From Desulfonatronum thiosulfatophilum (GTDB taxonomy: Bacteria > Desulfobacterota > Desulfovibrionia > Desulfovibrionales > Desulfonatronaceae), in the NCBI RefSeq assembly GCF_900104215.1, contig NZ_FMXO01000002.1:1-64000 (forward strand): a stretch of DNA of 64,000 bases. Direction: 5' to 3'. Positions within the stretch are counted from its first letter, which is position 1. Each line of letters begins with the position of its first letter. Of this stretch, positions 29,094 to 37,914 are shown in pieces. Under the pieces are notes generated by a model, which saw only the letters and a program-made list of their open reading frames with translations, ran no database searches and was not told the DNA's origin. The translations under genes and the position numbers were made by a program.

Positions 29094-31505
29094 ATGACGA
29101 AACCTCATCCCTGTCCCCATCGAGTCTTATCCTCATTGTCGACACGATACAGGTGCATTGATTGCATCATCTGGTTCCTGCTCTTCATTTTCCTTGCAAT
29201 TCCGCAACTTACCGGGGCGCAATCACTGCTTCAGCAGGAATTTTCGGTTCAACCGGACCAGCCCTGGACCTTGGAGGCGGATCATGTGGAAAGCCTGCGC
29301 CAGGAACAAGTATTCGTAGCCACGGGCAATGTCATGATCCGCCATGGTGTGAACAGAATCCAGGCGGACTCGATCCGGTACTTCCGGGATACCGGGTTCG
29401 CTCACCTCAGCGGAAATGTCAGGATCGAGTGGGATGGCGACATCCTCGTGGGCGAGGAAGCGGATTTCGACCTGCAGCAAAATATCGGATGGGTAACGGA
29501 CGGTGAAATGTTTTTGGTCCAGGATAATTTCTACATCCGCGGCCAGTTGCTGGAAAAGCGTTGCGAACAGACGTACGCTTTCAAGGATGCACAGATCACC
29601 ACTTGCGACGGTCCGATTCCGGCCTGGTCCATTCAAAGCAGTGAAGGGGAAGTGACCACCGGTGGCTATGCCCGCATGTGGCACACTCGCTTTCAGGTCA
29701 AAAACACGCCGGTGCTGTATTCGCCGTACCTGATTTTTCCGGTGAAGACCCAACGCCAGAGCGGATTTCTGATTCCCGAACCATACTACAGCAACCGCCT
29801 GGGCGTCAGCTTGAACCTTCCCTACTATTGGGCCATTGATGAAGAAAAAGACGCCACGTTCTACGCCAACATGATGAGCAAACGCGGTGTGATGATGGGT
29901 GCTGAGTACCGGCAGTTCACCGATCTGGACTCCAAGGGGGTCTGGCAGGCCAATTGGTTGCACGACTCGAAAACATCTCCCACTGAGGCGGATGAGGACC
30001 CGCAGTTTCAGGAAGACGGACTGACAAGACCCAACACCAACAGGTACTGGGTCCGCGGCAAGCATGACGGCTATCTTATTCACCCGTTGTGGAAAACAAA
30101 ATTTGATGTGGATATTGTCTCTGATCAGAACTACTTGCGCGAATTCAAGCACGGCTACACCGGCTATGAAAGAACCCACGACAGCATGGTGCGAGACTTT
30201 GGCCGCGGCATGAACAACATCGACTCCCGTAACAGAGCCAATGCCTTTGAGTTGAGCCGCAGCTGGAATCAATTCGGCTTCCGAGGCGGACTGCATTACA
30301 CGCAGGCCCTTGAATACTGGACGGACAATCGGCCTTCCACCCAAAATCCCACATTACAGCGTCTGCCGGAACTGAACCTGGATTATTACAAAACCCAACT
30401 CGGAACTTCGCCCTTTGAACTGGAAGCCCGCAACCAAGCCGTCTATTTCTGGCGAGAATTCGGCACCACCGGCGGTCGTGTCGATATAGCCCCCCGCCTG
30501 AGCTTGCCGTGGAACACAGCCTATGGAACCGTGACGCCCAGCACCGGTTGGCGACAAACTTTTTATGCCGTTGACAAGCATGAAAACTCTCGCAGAGGAG
30601 TGGATGAATCCAAGGATTTTCACGAACGCGGCATTCCAGATTTTCGCATAGACGCATTTACTTCCCTTTTCGGCATCCATGATCTTGGCGCACCGGGAAA
30701 AGTGACTCCGCTCGCGGAGAATGCAGGGAATTCGCAGTGGACCAAGATGAAGCATACGATTCAGCCTGAACTCTCGTACTCCTACATCCCCAGAGTAAAC
30801 CAGGACAGCAATCCTTTTTTCACGGGGGATGACCGGATCAATGAGCGTAACCTGCTCTCATACACCTTGCGCAACACCTTCAACAGACGGCTGGACCGTG
30901 TCGTTGAACTTCCAAGACCTGATGGCGCCGAAGGATTCGTTTTGGAGGATGCAGTCCAAATCAGATCGACATATCTGGATTTTCTGCGCATCCGGTTTGA
31001 CCAGGCCTATGACTTCGTGGAGGCGAAACGCGACGACCGACTCGATCAATACGAGCGCCGACCCTTCACGGACATCCGGACGGACGTCACCTTCTCGCCC
31101 GGCCGCTATATCGACCTGGTGAACCGGACTTGGTACTCCCCATACGACAACATGATCACCCAGCATGAGCACATGCTTCGGGGGAACTACCCCGGTCTTG
31201 GGAGTGCCTATTTCGGCTTCGACTTTCTTTCCGAAGTCACGGACGACTTCCGGCGCCGTAATCAGCAAAAACGGGAAATTCTCCGGGTCGGCGGCCTGAT
31301 CAATCTCCCCCGCGGCTGGCACTTGAGTGCGGATTACAAGAGGGATCTCCAGACAAAAGAGGACATTGAAAAAATATTGGGGATCGGCTTCGCGCATCAA
31401 TGCTACTTTTTAAATTTTCTTTTTTCCCAGACGCCTGATGAAAACCGCTTTGAGGTGCAGATTTCCCTTAAAGGACTTGAAGACATTCTCGGCTTGAGCT
31501 TCTAG
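29094..31505 (+). CDS. lptD: LPS-assembly outer membrane protein LptD
   Basis: The 803-residue precursor has a hydrophobic signal (IIWFLLFIFLAIPQLTGAQ, ~25-43). An OstA-type beta-jellyroll (~55-160; ATGNVMIRHGVNRIQADS, LSGNVRIEW) and a large C-terminal beta-barrel follow (YWVRGKHDGYLI, NQFGFRGGLHYTQALEYW). Two cysteines in the jellyroll region (KRCEQ, TTCDGPI) may form the disulfide that LptD needs. With LptE it inserts LPS into the outer membrane. AAGGAG lies 11 nt before the chosen ATG; upstream starts would read out of the palindromic element. lptE follows after 102 bp. Confidence 0.93.
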   Translation: MTKPHPCPHRVLSSLSTRYRCIDCIIWFLLFIFLAIPQLTGAQSLLQQEFSVQPDQPWTLEADHVESLRQEQVFVATGNVMIRHGVNRIQADSIRYFRDTGFAHLSGNVRIEWDGDILVGEEADFDLQQNIGWVTDGEMFLVQDNFYIRGQLLEKRCEQTYAFKDAQITTCDGPIPAWSIQSSEGEVTTGGYARMWHTRFQVKNTPVLYSPYLIFPVKTQRQSGFLIPEPYYSNRLGVSLNLPYYWAIDEEKDATFYANMMSKRGVMMGAEYRQFTDLDSKGVWQANWLHDSKTSPTEADEDPQFQEDGLTRPNTNRYWVRGKHDGYLIHPLWKTKFDVDIVSDQNYLREFKHGYTGYERTHDSMVRDFGRGMNNIDSRNRANAFELSRSWNQFGFRGGLHYTQALEYWTDNRPSTQNPTLQRLPELNLDYYKTQLGTSPFELEARNQAVYFWREFGTTGGRVDIAPRLSLPWNTAYGTVTPSTGWRQTFYAVDKHENSRRGVDESKDFHERGIPDFRIDAFTSLFGIHDLGAPGKVTPLAENAGNSQWTKMKHTIQPELSYSYIPRVNQDSNPFFTGDDRINERNLLSYTLRNTFNRRLDRVVELPRPDGAEGFVLEDAVQIRSTYLDFLRIRFDQAYDFVEAKRDDRLDQYERRPFTDIRTDVTFSPGRYIDLVNRTWYSPYDNMITQHEHMLRGNYPGLGSAYFGFDFLSEVTDDFRRRNQQKREILRVGGLINLPRGWHLSADYKRDLQTKEDIEKILGIGFAHQCYFLNFLFSQTPDENRFEVQISLKGLEDILGLSF

Positions 31506-31607
31506 ATCGTAAGCCATTGAAACAGCAGCTGATATTCGTGGAGCAACCGAACAGTGGTCCGCTCAGGACAGATCGGCCGCCAAACAATCAGAACCGAAGG
31601 ACTCCCC

Positions 31608-32105
31608 ATGTTGCGCACACTCTTCATTCCGGCAATCGGCCTGCTGCTATTCGTCGCCGGGTGCGGCTACCACTTCAGCGCCAGCGCACCCATCAACTTG
31701 CCCCAAAATGTGACGAACATCTACATTCAGGATGTGGATAATCCGACCCTCGAAGCCTGGATCGATCCATATCTTCGCGCCAGGTTCCGCGATGAGTTCA
31801 CCCGTCGCGCCAGGATCAACTGGGTGGATGGTGAAGCAGCCCAGGCCGCCGTCACATTGAGAATAATCGCCTACTATACCGACACCGAACTCTCCGGGGC
31901 GCGGGATCAGACCCTGCGGGAACGGGCCACCGTCACCATGGAAACCGAGTTCCGCAGCATGGTGGATGGCTCCTTGATCTGGTCCTCCGGGCGCATAACT
32001 GAACACGAAACCTTCGAAGCGGGAACCAGCGATATCGCCGCCGGACAGCGGGCGCTGGAAAATGCTATTCGGCGGACAGCCGACGGACTGGGGGCGGATT
32101 ACTGA
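31608..32105 (+). CDS. lptE: LPS-assembly lipoprotein LptE
   Basis: The 165-residue precursor has a lipoprotein signal ending FVAGC (Cys19), directly followed by GYHFSA, the classical LptE start. The rest (NVTNIYIQDVDNPTLEAWID, ARFRDEFTRRARIN, RERATVTMETEFR) fits the LptE alpha/beta fold. It plugs the LptD barrel at the outer membrane. It is cotranscribed with lptD, by position. GAAGGA lies before the ATG. Confidence 0.92.
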   Translation: MLRTLFIPAIGLLLFVAGCGYHFSASAPINLPQNVTNIYIQDVDNPTLEAWIDPYLRARFRDEFTRRARINWVDGEAAQAAVTLRIIAYYTDTELSGARDQTLRERATVTMETEFRSMVDGSLIWSSGRITEHETFEAGTSDIAAGQRALENAIRRTADGLGADY

Positions 32106-32423
32106 TCTATCGCGGTCTCAGTTTCCCCGTGAAACGGCATTGGCATCAGGCCATGCGAGATGCCGCGATTAATGAAGAGCACAAAAAGGTAACGCATCAC
32201 TGCACATATTTCGTGTTGGCTACCCCAAAACAAAAAGGCGACCGTATGGTCGCCTTTTGTTTTGAAAATGTCATCCACTAGCTCAGGTGTGGAGAAGTAA
32301 ACGATATGCCTTTCACTTGATTACCGGTTTCCTTGGTACACCGGACTCGGAAAAAGAAAACCTCTCGATTCGCTCAGGATGCCAGACTCGGCATGCGAAA
32401 AAGATGCTTTAGTTTTTTCAACT
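32106..32423. other. Intergenic gap between convergent lptE and lptA
   Basis: This 318-bp stretch contains the hairpin listed at 32228-32264 and no supported gene. Both flanking genes end here. Confidence 0.6.
32228..32264 (+). terminator. Bidirectional terminator between lptE and lptA
   Basis: AAAAGGCGACC, loop GTAT, GGTCGCCTTTT, flanked by A-rich and T-rich runs, make an 11-bp stem. It fits termination of lptE on the plus strand and of lptA on the minus strand. Confidence 0.88.
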
Positions 32424-32945
32424 CTAAGGTGCAGCCGGTCCTGCGGGAGCCATGAATACGGCTTGCACGCGCTGTCGTTGGCCGCCTTCGACCACGCCTC
32501 TGTTGTCCTGGAGGTGATAGGTGATCACTTCGCCGCTGATGGAGCTTTGGCCGTCCTTGAGCACCGGATTGCCTTCCATGACCACCACGCCGCGCTTGGT
32601 CCAGTATGTTGCCTTGCTGCTGGTTCCGGTCTGGTTCTCGCGCTCAATTCGAACATTGCCTTCGGCAAGCAGTTTTTCAATATCCTGGGAGCCGTCCGGG
32701 CCGAGAGACGGACCGGCTTGCTCGCCTGAAGCGGCCATGAAAACGGTCAGCTTGTCGCTCCAGATCTGAAAATCTTCCCGGTCTACGTGCACGCTTCCCG
32801 TGAAGACCACCGTACTGCTTTCCTGAACATATTCCATGTGGTCCGAGAGGATTTTTACCGGCACCTGACCCTGGGCATGCACGGTGGAGGCCACAAAAAA
32901 CATGGCCAGTATGAAGCCCATGACCTTCAAGGATTGTATCATCAT
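32424..32945 (-). CDS. lptA: LptA-like periplasmic LPS transport protein
   Basis: The 173-residue precursor has a signal peptide (MGFILAMFFVASTVHAQG). A single OstA/LptA beta-jellyroll follows, with ILSDHMEYVQESSTVVFTGSVH, a LLAEGNVRIE strand and SSISGEVITYHL. LptA bridges the periplasm between LptC and LptD. The last ~20 residues are Gln/Pro rich. GGAGA lies just upstream of tandem ATG codons. Palindromic element copy 3 ends 39 bp before the start. lptC and lptB are not in the window. Confidence 0.9.
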   Translation of the reverse strand: MMIQSLKVMGFILAMFFVASTVHAQGQVPVKILSDHMEYVQESSTVVFTGSVHVDREDFQIWSDKLTVFMAASGEQAGPSLGPDGSQDIEKLLAEGNVRIERENQTGTSSKATYWTKRGVVVMEGNPVLKDGQSSISGEVITYHLQDNRGVVEGGQRQRVQAVFMAPAGPAAP

Positions 32946-32984
32946 GTTCTCCTGATTGGTAAGTTGCTTTTTGCTGTTGACTTG

Positions 32985-33206
32985 TAACTATTCAGTTGCG
33001 TTCCGGCTTGTCTCGATTTTTGTCCTCGCAAATCCTTCGCCGGCTTCGTAACATCGAACCATTGCTCGAATAAACATCAAATTGTCGCTTCAGGCGTTTG
33101 GCAATGGTTCGATGAACGAATCCTGGCTCAGTCAGACAAGCGATGCCAAAAAATCGAGACAAACCGGAACATACCGAGTTTTGTTGTCAAAAGTGCTGAG
33201 TAGTTA
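32985..33206 (-). repeat. Palindromic intergenic element, copy 3 (full, inverted)
   Basis: This 222-bp unit, read on the minus strand, aligns end to end with copies 1 and 2. The inner palindrome is CATCGAACCATTGC/GCAATGGTTCGATG and the outer helix uses TCTCGAT/ATCGAGA. Both differ from copies 1 and 2 by paired, compensating changes. The terminal repeats are TAACTATTCAG and CTGAGTAGTTA. It lies directly upstream of lptA. Confidence 0.92.
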
Positions 33207-33328
33207 TGTTGACTTCGCAATAAGACTAAAAATTTCCTTCAATGGGGATCGAAGTGCCGGTTCACCCATCCACTTCATTATCAGGCAAATACTCCCGAAT
33301 CCCTTGTGCTGTAAAGCCGGATCGATAT

Positions 33329-34498
33329 TTACGTCCTATCTCCTTGCTGGAAGCGACAGCCAAGGTCACCAAGAATGATGGCCGCGGACCTGTCCGCGGG
33401 TCCGCATGCGGTGTCTCGCGGGCAAGTAGATTGGGTCGTCAGCATCCCGGGCAGGCGGGAGAGTTCCCGGCGCACGCGCCGCATCTCTTCCGGATGCGAA
33501 AGCCATTGCCATGCCTGAGTGGTGAGGTTGTCGGCATTTGCCTGGTTCTGAATGAATTCCGGCAGAACATTTCTGCGCAGGATCAGATTCGCCAGGCTGA
33601 CAGCCGGCACCTTGACCAGCCGCACCCCCACCAGAAAGCTCAACCGCGAGAATTTATAGCCGACGATGGTCGGCACCTGCAGCAGGGCGCTCTCCAGGGT
33701 CACGGTCCCGGATGTGGCCAGGATCAACGCGCATGAACGCATTTGCTCGTATCGCCGCGGATGGTCAATGAAGCGCAGCGGAAGCTGCGGGGGGCAATGA
33801 ACGCGAATCTGGTCTTCGTTCACCCCTGGCGCTTTGAAAACACAGAATTCAAGAGCAGGATCGAGCTGCAGGAGACGGGCCGCGGTTTGCGCGAACACCG
33901 GCATCATGCGCTCGATCTCGGACTTTCTGCTCCCGGGGAGGATTCCTATTCGATTTGTTTCAGGCGAAACATCAAGAATCTCGGGGCGAAGCAACTGCTC
34001 CAGCAACGGGTGCCCCACATACTCCGCCTCCAGACCGTGGGACCGGTGGAACTGCTCTTCAAAGGGCAGGATACAGAGCACCCGGCGCACATGACGGCGC
34101 AGAAAGTTGATCCGGCCGCGCCGCCATGCCCAGACCTGCGGGCTGATGTAGTAGAAGACCGGGATTTGAAGCTTTGACGCCATTTTCGCCACACGAAAAT
34201 GAAAATCCGGGGAATCGACAAGCACGATGGCGTCGGGTTTGGCATCGGCAAGCTGCTTGCGGATCGTTCGCCACATCCCCAATACCCGGGGCAGATAGGC
34301 GAAGACTTCGGATATGCCCATCACCGAAAGGCCTTCCATGCGCAGCTTCAAATCGACCTGCTGCTCTTCCATGGCCGAACCGCCCATTCCGGAAAGCCGG
34401 ACCCCCGGATGCATGCTGCGCAGCGCTTTGGCCAGAATCGCGGCATGCATATCCCCGGACGGTTCGCAGGCATTAATCCAGATTCGAGGGGGGGGCAT
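33329..34498 (-). CDS. lpxB: Lipid-A-disaccharide synthase
   Basis: The 389-residue GT19 glycosyltransferase joins lipid X and its UDP precursor in lipid A synthesis. It has WINACEPSGDMHAA, GMGGSAMEEQ, DSPDFHFRVAK, YYISPQVWAWR, YVGHPLLEQL, GILPGSRKSEI and TLESALLQVPTIVGYKFS. The last ~30 residues are non-conserved. It follows gnnA on the same strand after a 112-bp gap. The start lacks a strong ribosome binding site. Confidence 0.95.
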   Translation of the reverse strand: MPPPRIWINACEPSGDMHAAILAKALRSMHPGVRLSGMGGSAMEEQQVDLKLRMEGLSVMGISEVFAYLPRVLGMWRTIRKQLADAKPDAIVLVDSPDFHFRVAKMASKLQIPVFYYISPQVWAWRRGRINFLRRHVRRVLCILPFEEQFHRSHGLEAEYVGHPLLEQLLRPEILDVSPETNRIGILPGSRKSEIERMMPVFAQTAARLLQLDPALEFCVFKAPGVNEDQIRVHCPPQLPLRFIDHPRRYEQMRSCALILATSGTVTLESALLQVPTIVGYKFSRLSFLVGVRLVKVPAVSLANLILRRNVLPEFIQNQANADNLTTQAWQWLSHPEEMRRVRRELSRLPGMLTTQSTCPRDTACGPADRSAAIILGDLGCRFQQGDRT

Positions 34499-34610
34499 GG
34501 CAGGTTTGTTCCGAGTTCACTCAGGTGGCAGTATCATGAGGGTGTAATCCAAACCGCGATGGGATTCGATTGCCATTGAGATCGAAATGTAATTATGAGT
34601 TTACTGCGAA

Positions 34611-35612
34611 TCAGAATCCAATGGGGTTGAGGGATGAGGGGATCGAGGCGTTGTGGGAGATGCTTTCGCGGATCAGTTCCGCCAGCTCCATGGAAGCCAG
34701 AGCCGCTCCGACATCCGGCACATGGGCCGGAGCCACGCAGTCGCTCCCCCGGCAGTAGCCGACAAAAGCCAGGAGCTGTGCCAGCAGGGCCTCCTCGTGG
34801 CGCACGAATACCGCTTCGCGGACCGAAGCCAGGGAAACATCGGCATAGCGCTGCTCCACGGTTTTGCGATGCAGGACCAGTTCCTTTTGCAGCAGGTCCG
34901 CCTCGACGAAAAGGTCCGGACAGGTCACGGAGATCTGGCGGATGCGTTTCTCGGTGATCTTGCTGGCCATGATGCGTGAGATGGAACCGTTGGTATGCAC
35001 CAGGACGGCGTGTGCCAAAGCCGTCAGTCCGTCCCGGGCCTGACCGAAGGCCTGGACATGCTCCACTGGCCCGCGCAGATACAGAGCCAAATCAAGATCG
35101 TGAACCATCAGGTCCAGGACCACGTCCACATCCAGGTTGCGATCCAAGACCTTGTCCGTGCGGGTCAAGTCCATGTTCACCACTTCCGTGGAACGCCCGA
35201 CAATCTTGACCAGCTCCGTGACCACGGGATTGAAGCGCTCGATGAAGCCGACCTGAATGCGCAGATTCTTTTCCCGGGCCAGACGGGCGGCGGCACGGGT
35301 TGATTCCAAACTGTCCGTCAGCGGCTTTTCAACAAAAATGTTCGAGACATACCGGCTTATCAACTCGATGTATTCCAGATGCGTGGATGTCGGTGTGGCC
35401 AAAACAACGGCATCCACCCCGGCCAGATCCTCTTCCAGGTTGCCGGCGGCCCGGGTGCCGTACTCCGCGGCAAGTTGAAGCTCCGTGTCCTTATTGTTGT
35501 CATGGATGAAAACAACCTGGACCGGTTTCATGTAGGAAAGAACGCGCAGGTGGTTGCGGCCCATTTTGCCGACACCGATCAGGCCGACCTTGAGTGGTTG
35601 TGATTCGTTCAT
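34611..35612 (-). CDS. gnnA: Gfo/Idh/MocA oxidoreductase, GnnA-like
   Basis: The 333-residue protein has an N-terminal NAD-binding fold (KVGLIGVGKMGRNHLRVL), the EKP motif (IFVEKPLTDS) and the C-terminal substrate domain with MVHDLDLALYL. It lies between a DegT aminotransferase gene and lpxB. In several bacteria this pairing (GnnA/GnnB) oxidises and transaminates the 3-position of UDP-GlcNAc to give UDP-GlcNAc3N for amide-linked lipid A. That role is inferred from neighbours; the family is certain. Confidence 0.82.
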   Translation of the reverse strand: MNESQPLKVGLIGVGKMGRNHLRVLSYMKPVQVVFIHDNNKDTELQLAAEYGTRAAGNLEEDLAGVDAVVLATPTSTHLEYIELISRYVSNIFVEKPLTDSLESTRAAARLAREKNLRIQVGFIERFNPVVTELVKIVGRSTEVVNMDLTRTDKVLDRNLDVDVVLDLMVHDLDLALYLRGPVEHVQAFGQARDGLTALAHAVLVHTNGSISRIMASKITEKRIRQISVTCPDLFVEADLLQKELVLHRKTVEQRYADVSLASVREAVFVRHEEALLAQLLAFVGYCRGSDCVAPAHVPDVGAALASMELAELIRESISHNASIPSSLNPIGF

Positions 35613-35669
35613 GATTCTCTCATTTGGATATTTTCGGATAGCGAACGGGATTGCGTAAACCGGTATCAG

Positions 35670-37280
35670 TCAGGTCCTCGCTCCCGGTCCGCAAAGGACG
35701 TCGGCGATCCGTTCCTGATCCCTGGCCTGAAGATAAGGATGCATCGGCAGGCTGAAAATGCGACGGGAAACCGATTCGCACACCGGAAGATCCCCTCCCT
35801 TGTATCCCAGGGGCTGAAACACCCGCTGCAAATGCAGGGGAATGGGATAGTAGACGACACTGGGGATTTTTGCATCCGCCAGGGCCTTCTGACAGGCGTC
35901 GCGGTGGTCCCTGTCCCTGGCCAGCAGGGAGTACTGGGCCCAGGCTGAGCTGAAACCTTCCGGAATGTACGGCGGGGTCAAATCGCATGGTTCCAGCAGG
36001 GGGGGATAGTTCGCGGCCAAGGCATGACGCCGCTCCAGTTCAAGAGGGAAAACATCCATCTTGGCCAGCAGCACGGCGGCCTGCAGGGCGTCCAGTCTGG
36101 CATTGGTGCCCAGCCGGGCATGCTCGTAGCGCGAGGTTCCCTGGCCATGCACGCGAATAGAGCGCATCACTTCCGCCATGTCGGCGTTGTTGGTGAAGCA
36201 GGCCCCGCCCTCGCCGTATCCGCCCAGGGGTTTGGCCGGAAAAAAGGAGGTGCAGCCGATATCGCCCAGAGCACAGGCCCGGCGGCCGTGCTCCTCGCCG
36301 CCAAAGGACTGCGCCGCGTCTTCGATCAACGCCAGACCATGTTTTTTTGCGATGGCCGATATCCGTCCGTGGTCCGCGGGCAAGCCGAACAGATCGACGG
36401 TAATCACGGCACGGGGAGTCAGCCCTTTTGTGTTTCCGGGCAGGGTATGGCCGGATGATCCGTCGACGAGTGCGGAAATAGCCGCGTCCAGCTTGTCCGG
36501 GTCAAGATTGAAGGTGCGGGGATCGATGTCCACGAAAATCGGCGTGGCGCCGAGCAGGGAAATAACTTCCGCCGTGGCGATGAAAGTAAACGGCGTTGTG
36601 AACACGGCGTCTCCGGGGCCGACGTCGTAGGCCATCAGCGCCAGAACCAGGGCCTCGGTGCCCGAGGAACAGGAAACCACGTGCTCCATTCCCGTATATG
36701 CAGCCAGCCTCTGTTCCAGTTCCTCCACTTCCGGTCCCAGAATGAACTTGCAACTTTTCATCACCTGAAACATGTTCGCTTCCAGGACCGGATAAATTGC
36801 CTGCTGCTGGGCCTTCAGGTCCACAAAAGGAATCTGGCGCGCATCCTGTTCGTCGCTGACGATCAGCCGACATTGCTCCGGTGAACATGTCTTAGGCTGC
36901 AAGGGCGATTCAATCTGGCGATTGCTGACCAGAACGTATTCATCGAGGTACTCGTCAGCCGCGAGAATGGTCAGGTCCAGCAACGGGTCAACAGTATCCT
37001 GGTGCAGTATCTGCAAGAGCTGCACGCCAGGAGCCGGCAACAGCCGAACCGTCTCCAGAAGCCCGGCCATGCGGCTCGCCAGGGCAGCGGAATCGTTGCG
37101 GCCGCCTTCCGCGGAAGCAATCCCGCGCATCAGGCAATCCGTGACTGACTGCGGATGAACCCATAATGTCAGGGTATCATTCCCGGCCATTTCCAATAAG
37201 GAAGAAACCGCGCCCTGTTCTTGTTCCTCGGCATGCACTGCCATGTCCAGGATATCTTTATCCAAAACGAAATGTTGCAT
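35670..37280 (-). CDS. gnnB: DegT/DnrJ/EryC1 aminotransferase (GnnB-like) with N-terminal PIN-like domain
   Basis: This is a 536-residue fusion. Residues ~150-530 are a DegT-family PLP aminotransferase: GPEVEELEQRLAAYTG, SSGTEALVLAL, ALIEDAAQSFGG, and SFFPAKPLGGYGEGG with PLP Lys350. Residues 1 to ~145 look like a PIN domain: VLDKDILDMAV at the N-terminus, and LLDLTILAADEYLDEYVLVSN at ~100-120 in the position of the PIN Asp and TxN/D strand. With gnnA 57 bp downstream it likely makes the 3-amino sugar nucleotide for lipid A. The role of the PIN part is unknown. Confidence 0.82.
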   Translation of the reverse strand: MQHFVLDKDILDMAVHAEEQEQGAVSSLLEMAGNDTLTLWVHPQSVTDCLMRGIASAEGGRNDSAALASRMAGLLETVRLLPAPGVQLLQILHQDTVDPLLDLTILAADEYLDEYVLVSNRQIESPLQPKTCSPEQCRLIVSDEQDARQIPFVDLKAQQQAIYPVLEANMFQVMKSCKFILGPEVEELEQRLAAYTGMEHVVSCSSGTEALVLALMAYDVGPGDAVFTTPFTFIATAEVISLLGATPIFVDIDPRTFNLDPDKLDAAISALVDGSSGHTLPGNTKGLTPRAVITVDLFGLPADHGRISAIAKKHGLALIEDAAQSFGGEEHGRRACALGDIGCTSFFPAKPLGGYGEGGACFTNNADMAEVMRSIRVHGQGTSRYEHARLGTNARLDALQAAVLLAKMDVFPLELERRHALAANYPPLLEPCDLTPPYIPEGFSSAWAQYSLLARDRDHRDACQKALADAKIPSVVYYPIPLHLQRVFQPLGYKGGDLPVCESVSRRIFSLPMHPYLQARDQERIADVLCGPGART

Positions 37281-37526
37281 TCTGATGGCACCTCTGGTGG
37301 ATTGAAAAAAGAAAGAGGGGGAATTTAGGATGTTGATGAACGGATGTCAAAATATTCGTTAGTACGCCGACCATGGCGCGGTTGACCATCGGCTTCGCCT
37401 TCCTTACATTTTGATAGCTTCTCACTAACGAGACATTGATTAGCGATTTGAGCAGTCTGTTTTGAATCAGCTTTTCATCAACGCCGTCACCGCGTCCAAC
37501 GACATCGAATATTATTTCGTTGTTTG
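37281..37526. other. Intergenic stretch without a recognised gene
   Basis: A minus-strand open frame covers part of this, but it has no family, no signal and no clear ribosome binding site. I see no firm hairpin. The gnnB promoter should be here. Confidence 0.45.
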
Positions 37527-37626
37527 CAACCATTCAGCTAATTTCGACGAACGACATGACTGGTCCGCCTTGCCTTAATTTTGCGCCTCGCATGTCTGAC
37601 TGAGCCAGTACTCGTTCATCGAGCCG
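37527..37626 (+). repeat. Palindromic intergenic element, copy 4 (left half only)
   Basis: It begins CAACCATTCAGC and keeps GGTCCGCCTTGCCTTAATTT, the CTCGCATG block and GACTGAGCCAG ... CGTTCATCGAGCC. It then stops matching at about the centre of the element. The right arm is lost. It lies 59 bp before the MoaD-like gene in the same relative orientation as the other copies. Confidence 0.8.
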
Positions 37627-37685
37627 AAGACGAACAATGTAGCCCATGAGCTACCTCCTATTCAACGCCAACAAAGGATCTGTAC

Positions 37686-37910
37686 ATGCTGCTGGAAGTA
37701 AAATGTTACGCCACCCTCTCCAAGTTTCAACCCACGGAAAATGAATTCCATCTCGGACCTCATCCAATGATGCGCGATCTGATTGCTTTTTTGCGCATTG
37801 CCGAGGGCGAGGTGAAGATTTCTTTTGCCAATGGCGTCGTGGTCGGTCCGGATTATGAACTTCAGGAGGGCGACCGGATCGGGCTCTTTCCCGCCGTGGG
37901 AGGAGGATGA
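37686..37910 (+). CDS. MoaD/ThiS-family sulfur carrier protein
   Basis: The 74-residue protein has a beta-grasp pattern and ends VGGG, with the Gly-Gly tail that is activated and thiocarboxylated in MoaD/ThiS proteins. It begins MLLEVKCYATLSKF and contains ELQEGDRIGLFPAVGGG. It is followed after 4 bp by an E1-like gene, its probable activating enzyme. The pathway (molybdopterin or another sulfur transfer) is not shown by context. Confidence 0.85.
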   Translation: MLLEVKCYATLSKFQPTENEFHLGPHPMMRDLIAFLRIAEGEVKISFANGVVVGPDYELQEGDRIGLFPAVGGG

Positions 37911-37914
37911 GGCC

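Noticed and set aside
37258-37533. 91-codon minus-strand frame overlapping the gnnB start
   Set aside because: It has no family, no convincing ribosome binding site, and runs into the partial palindromic element.
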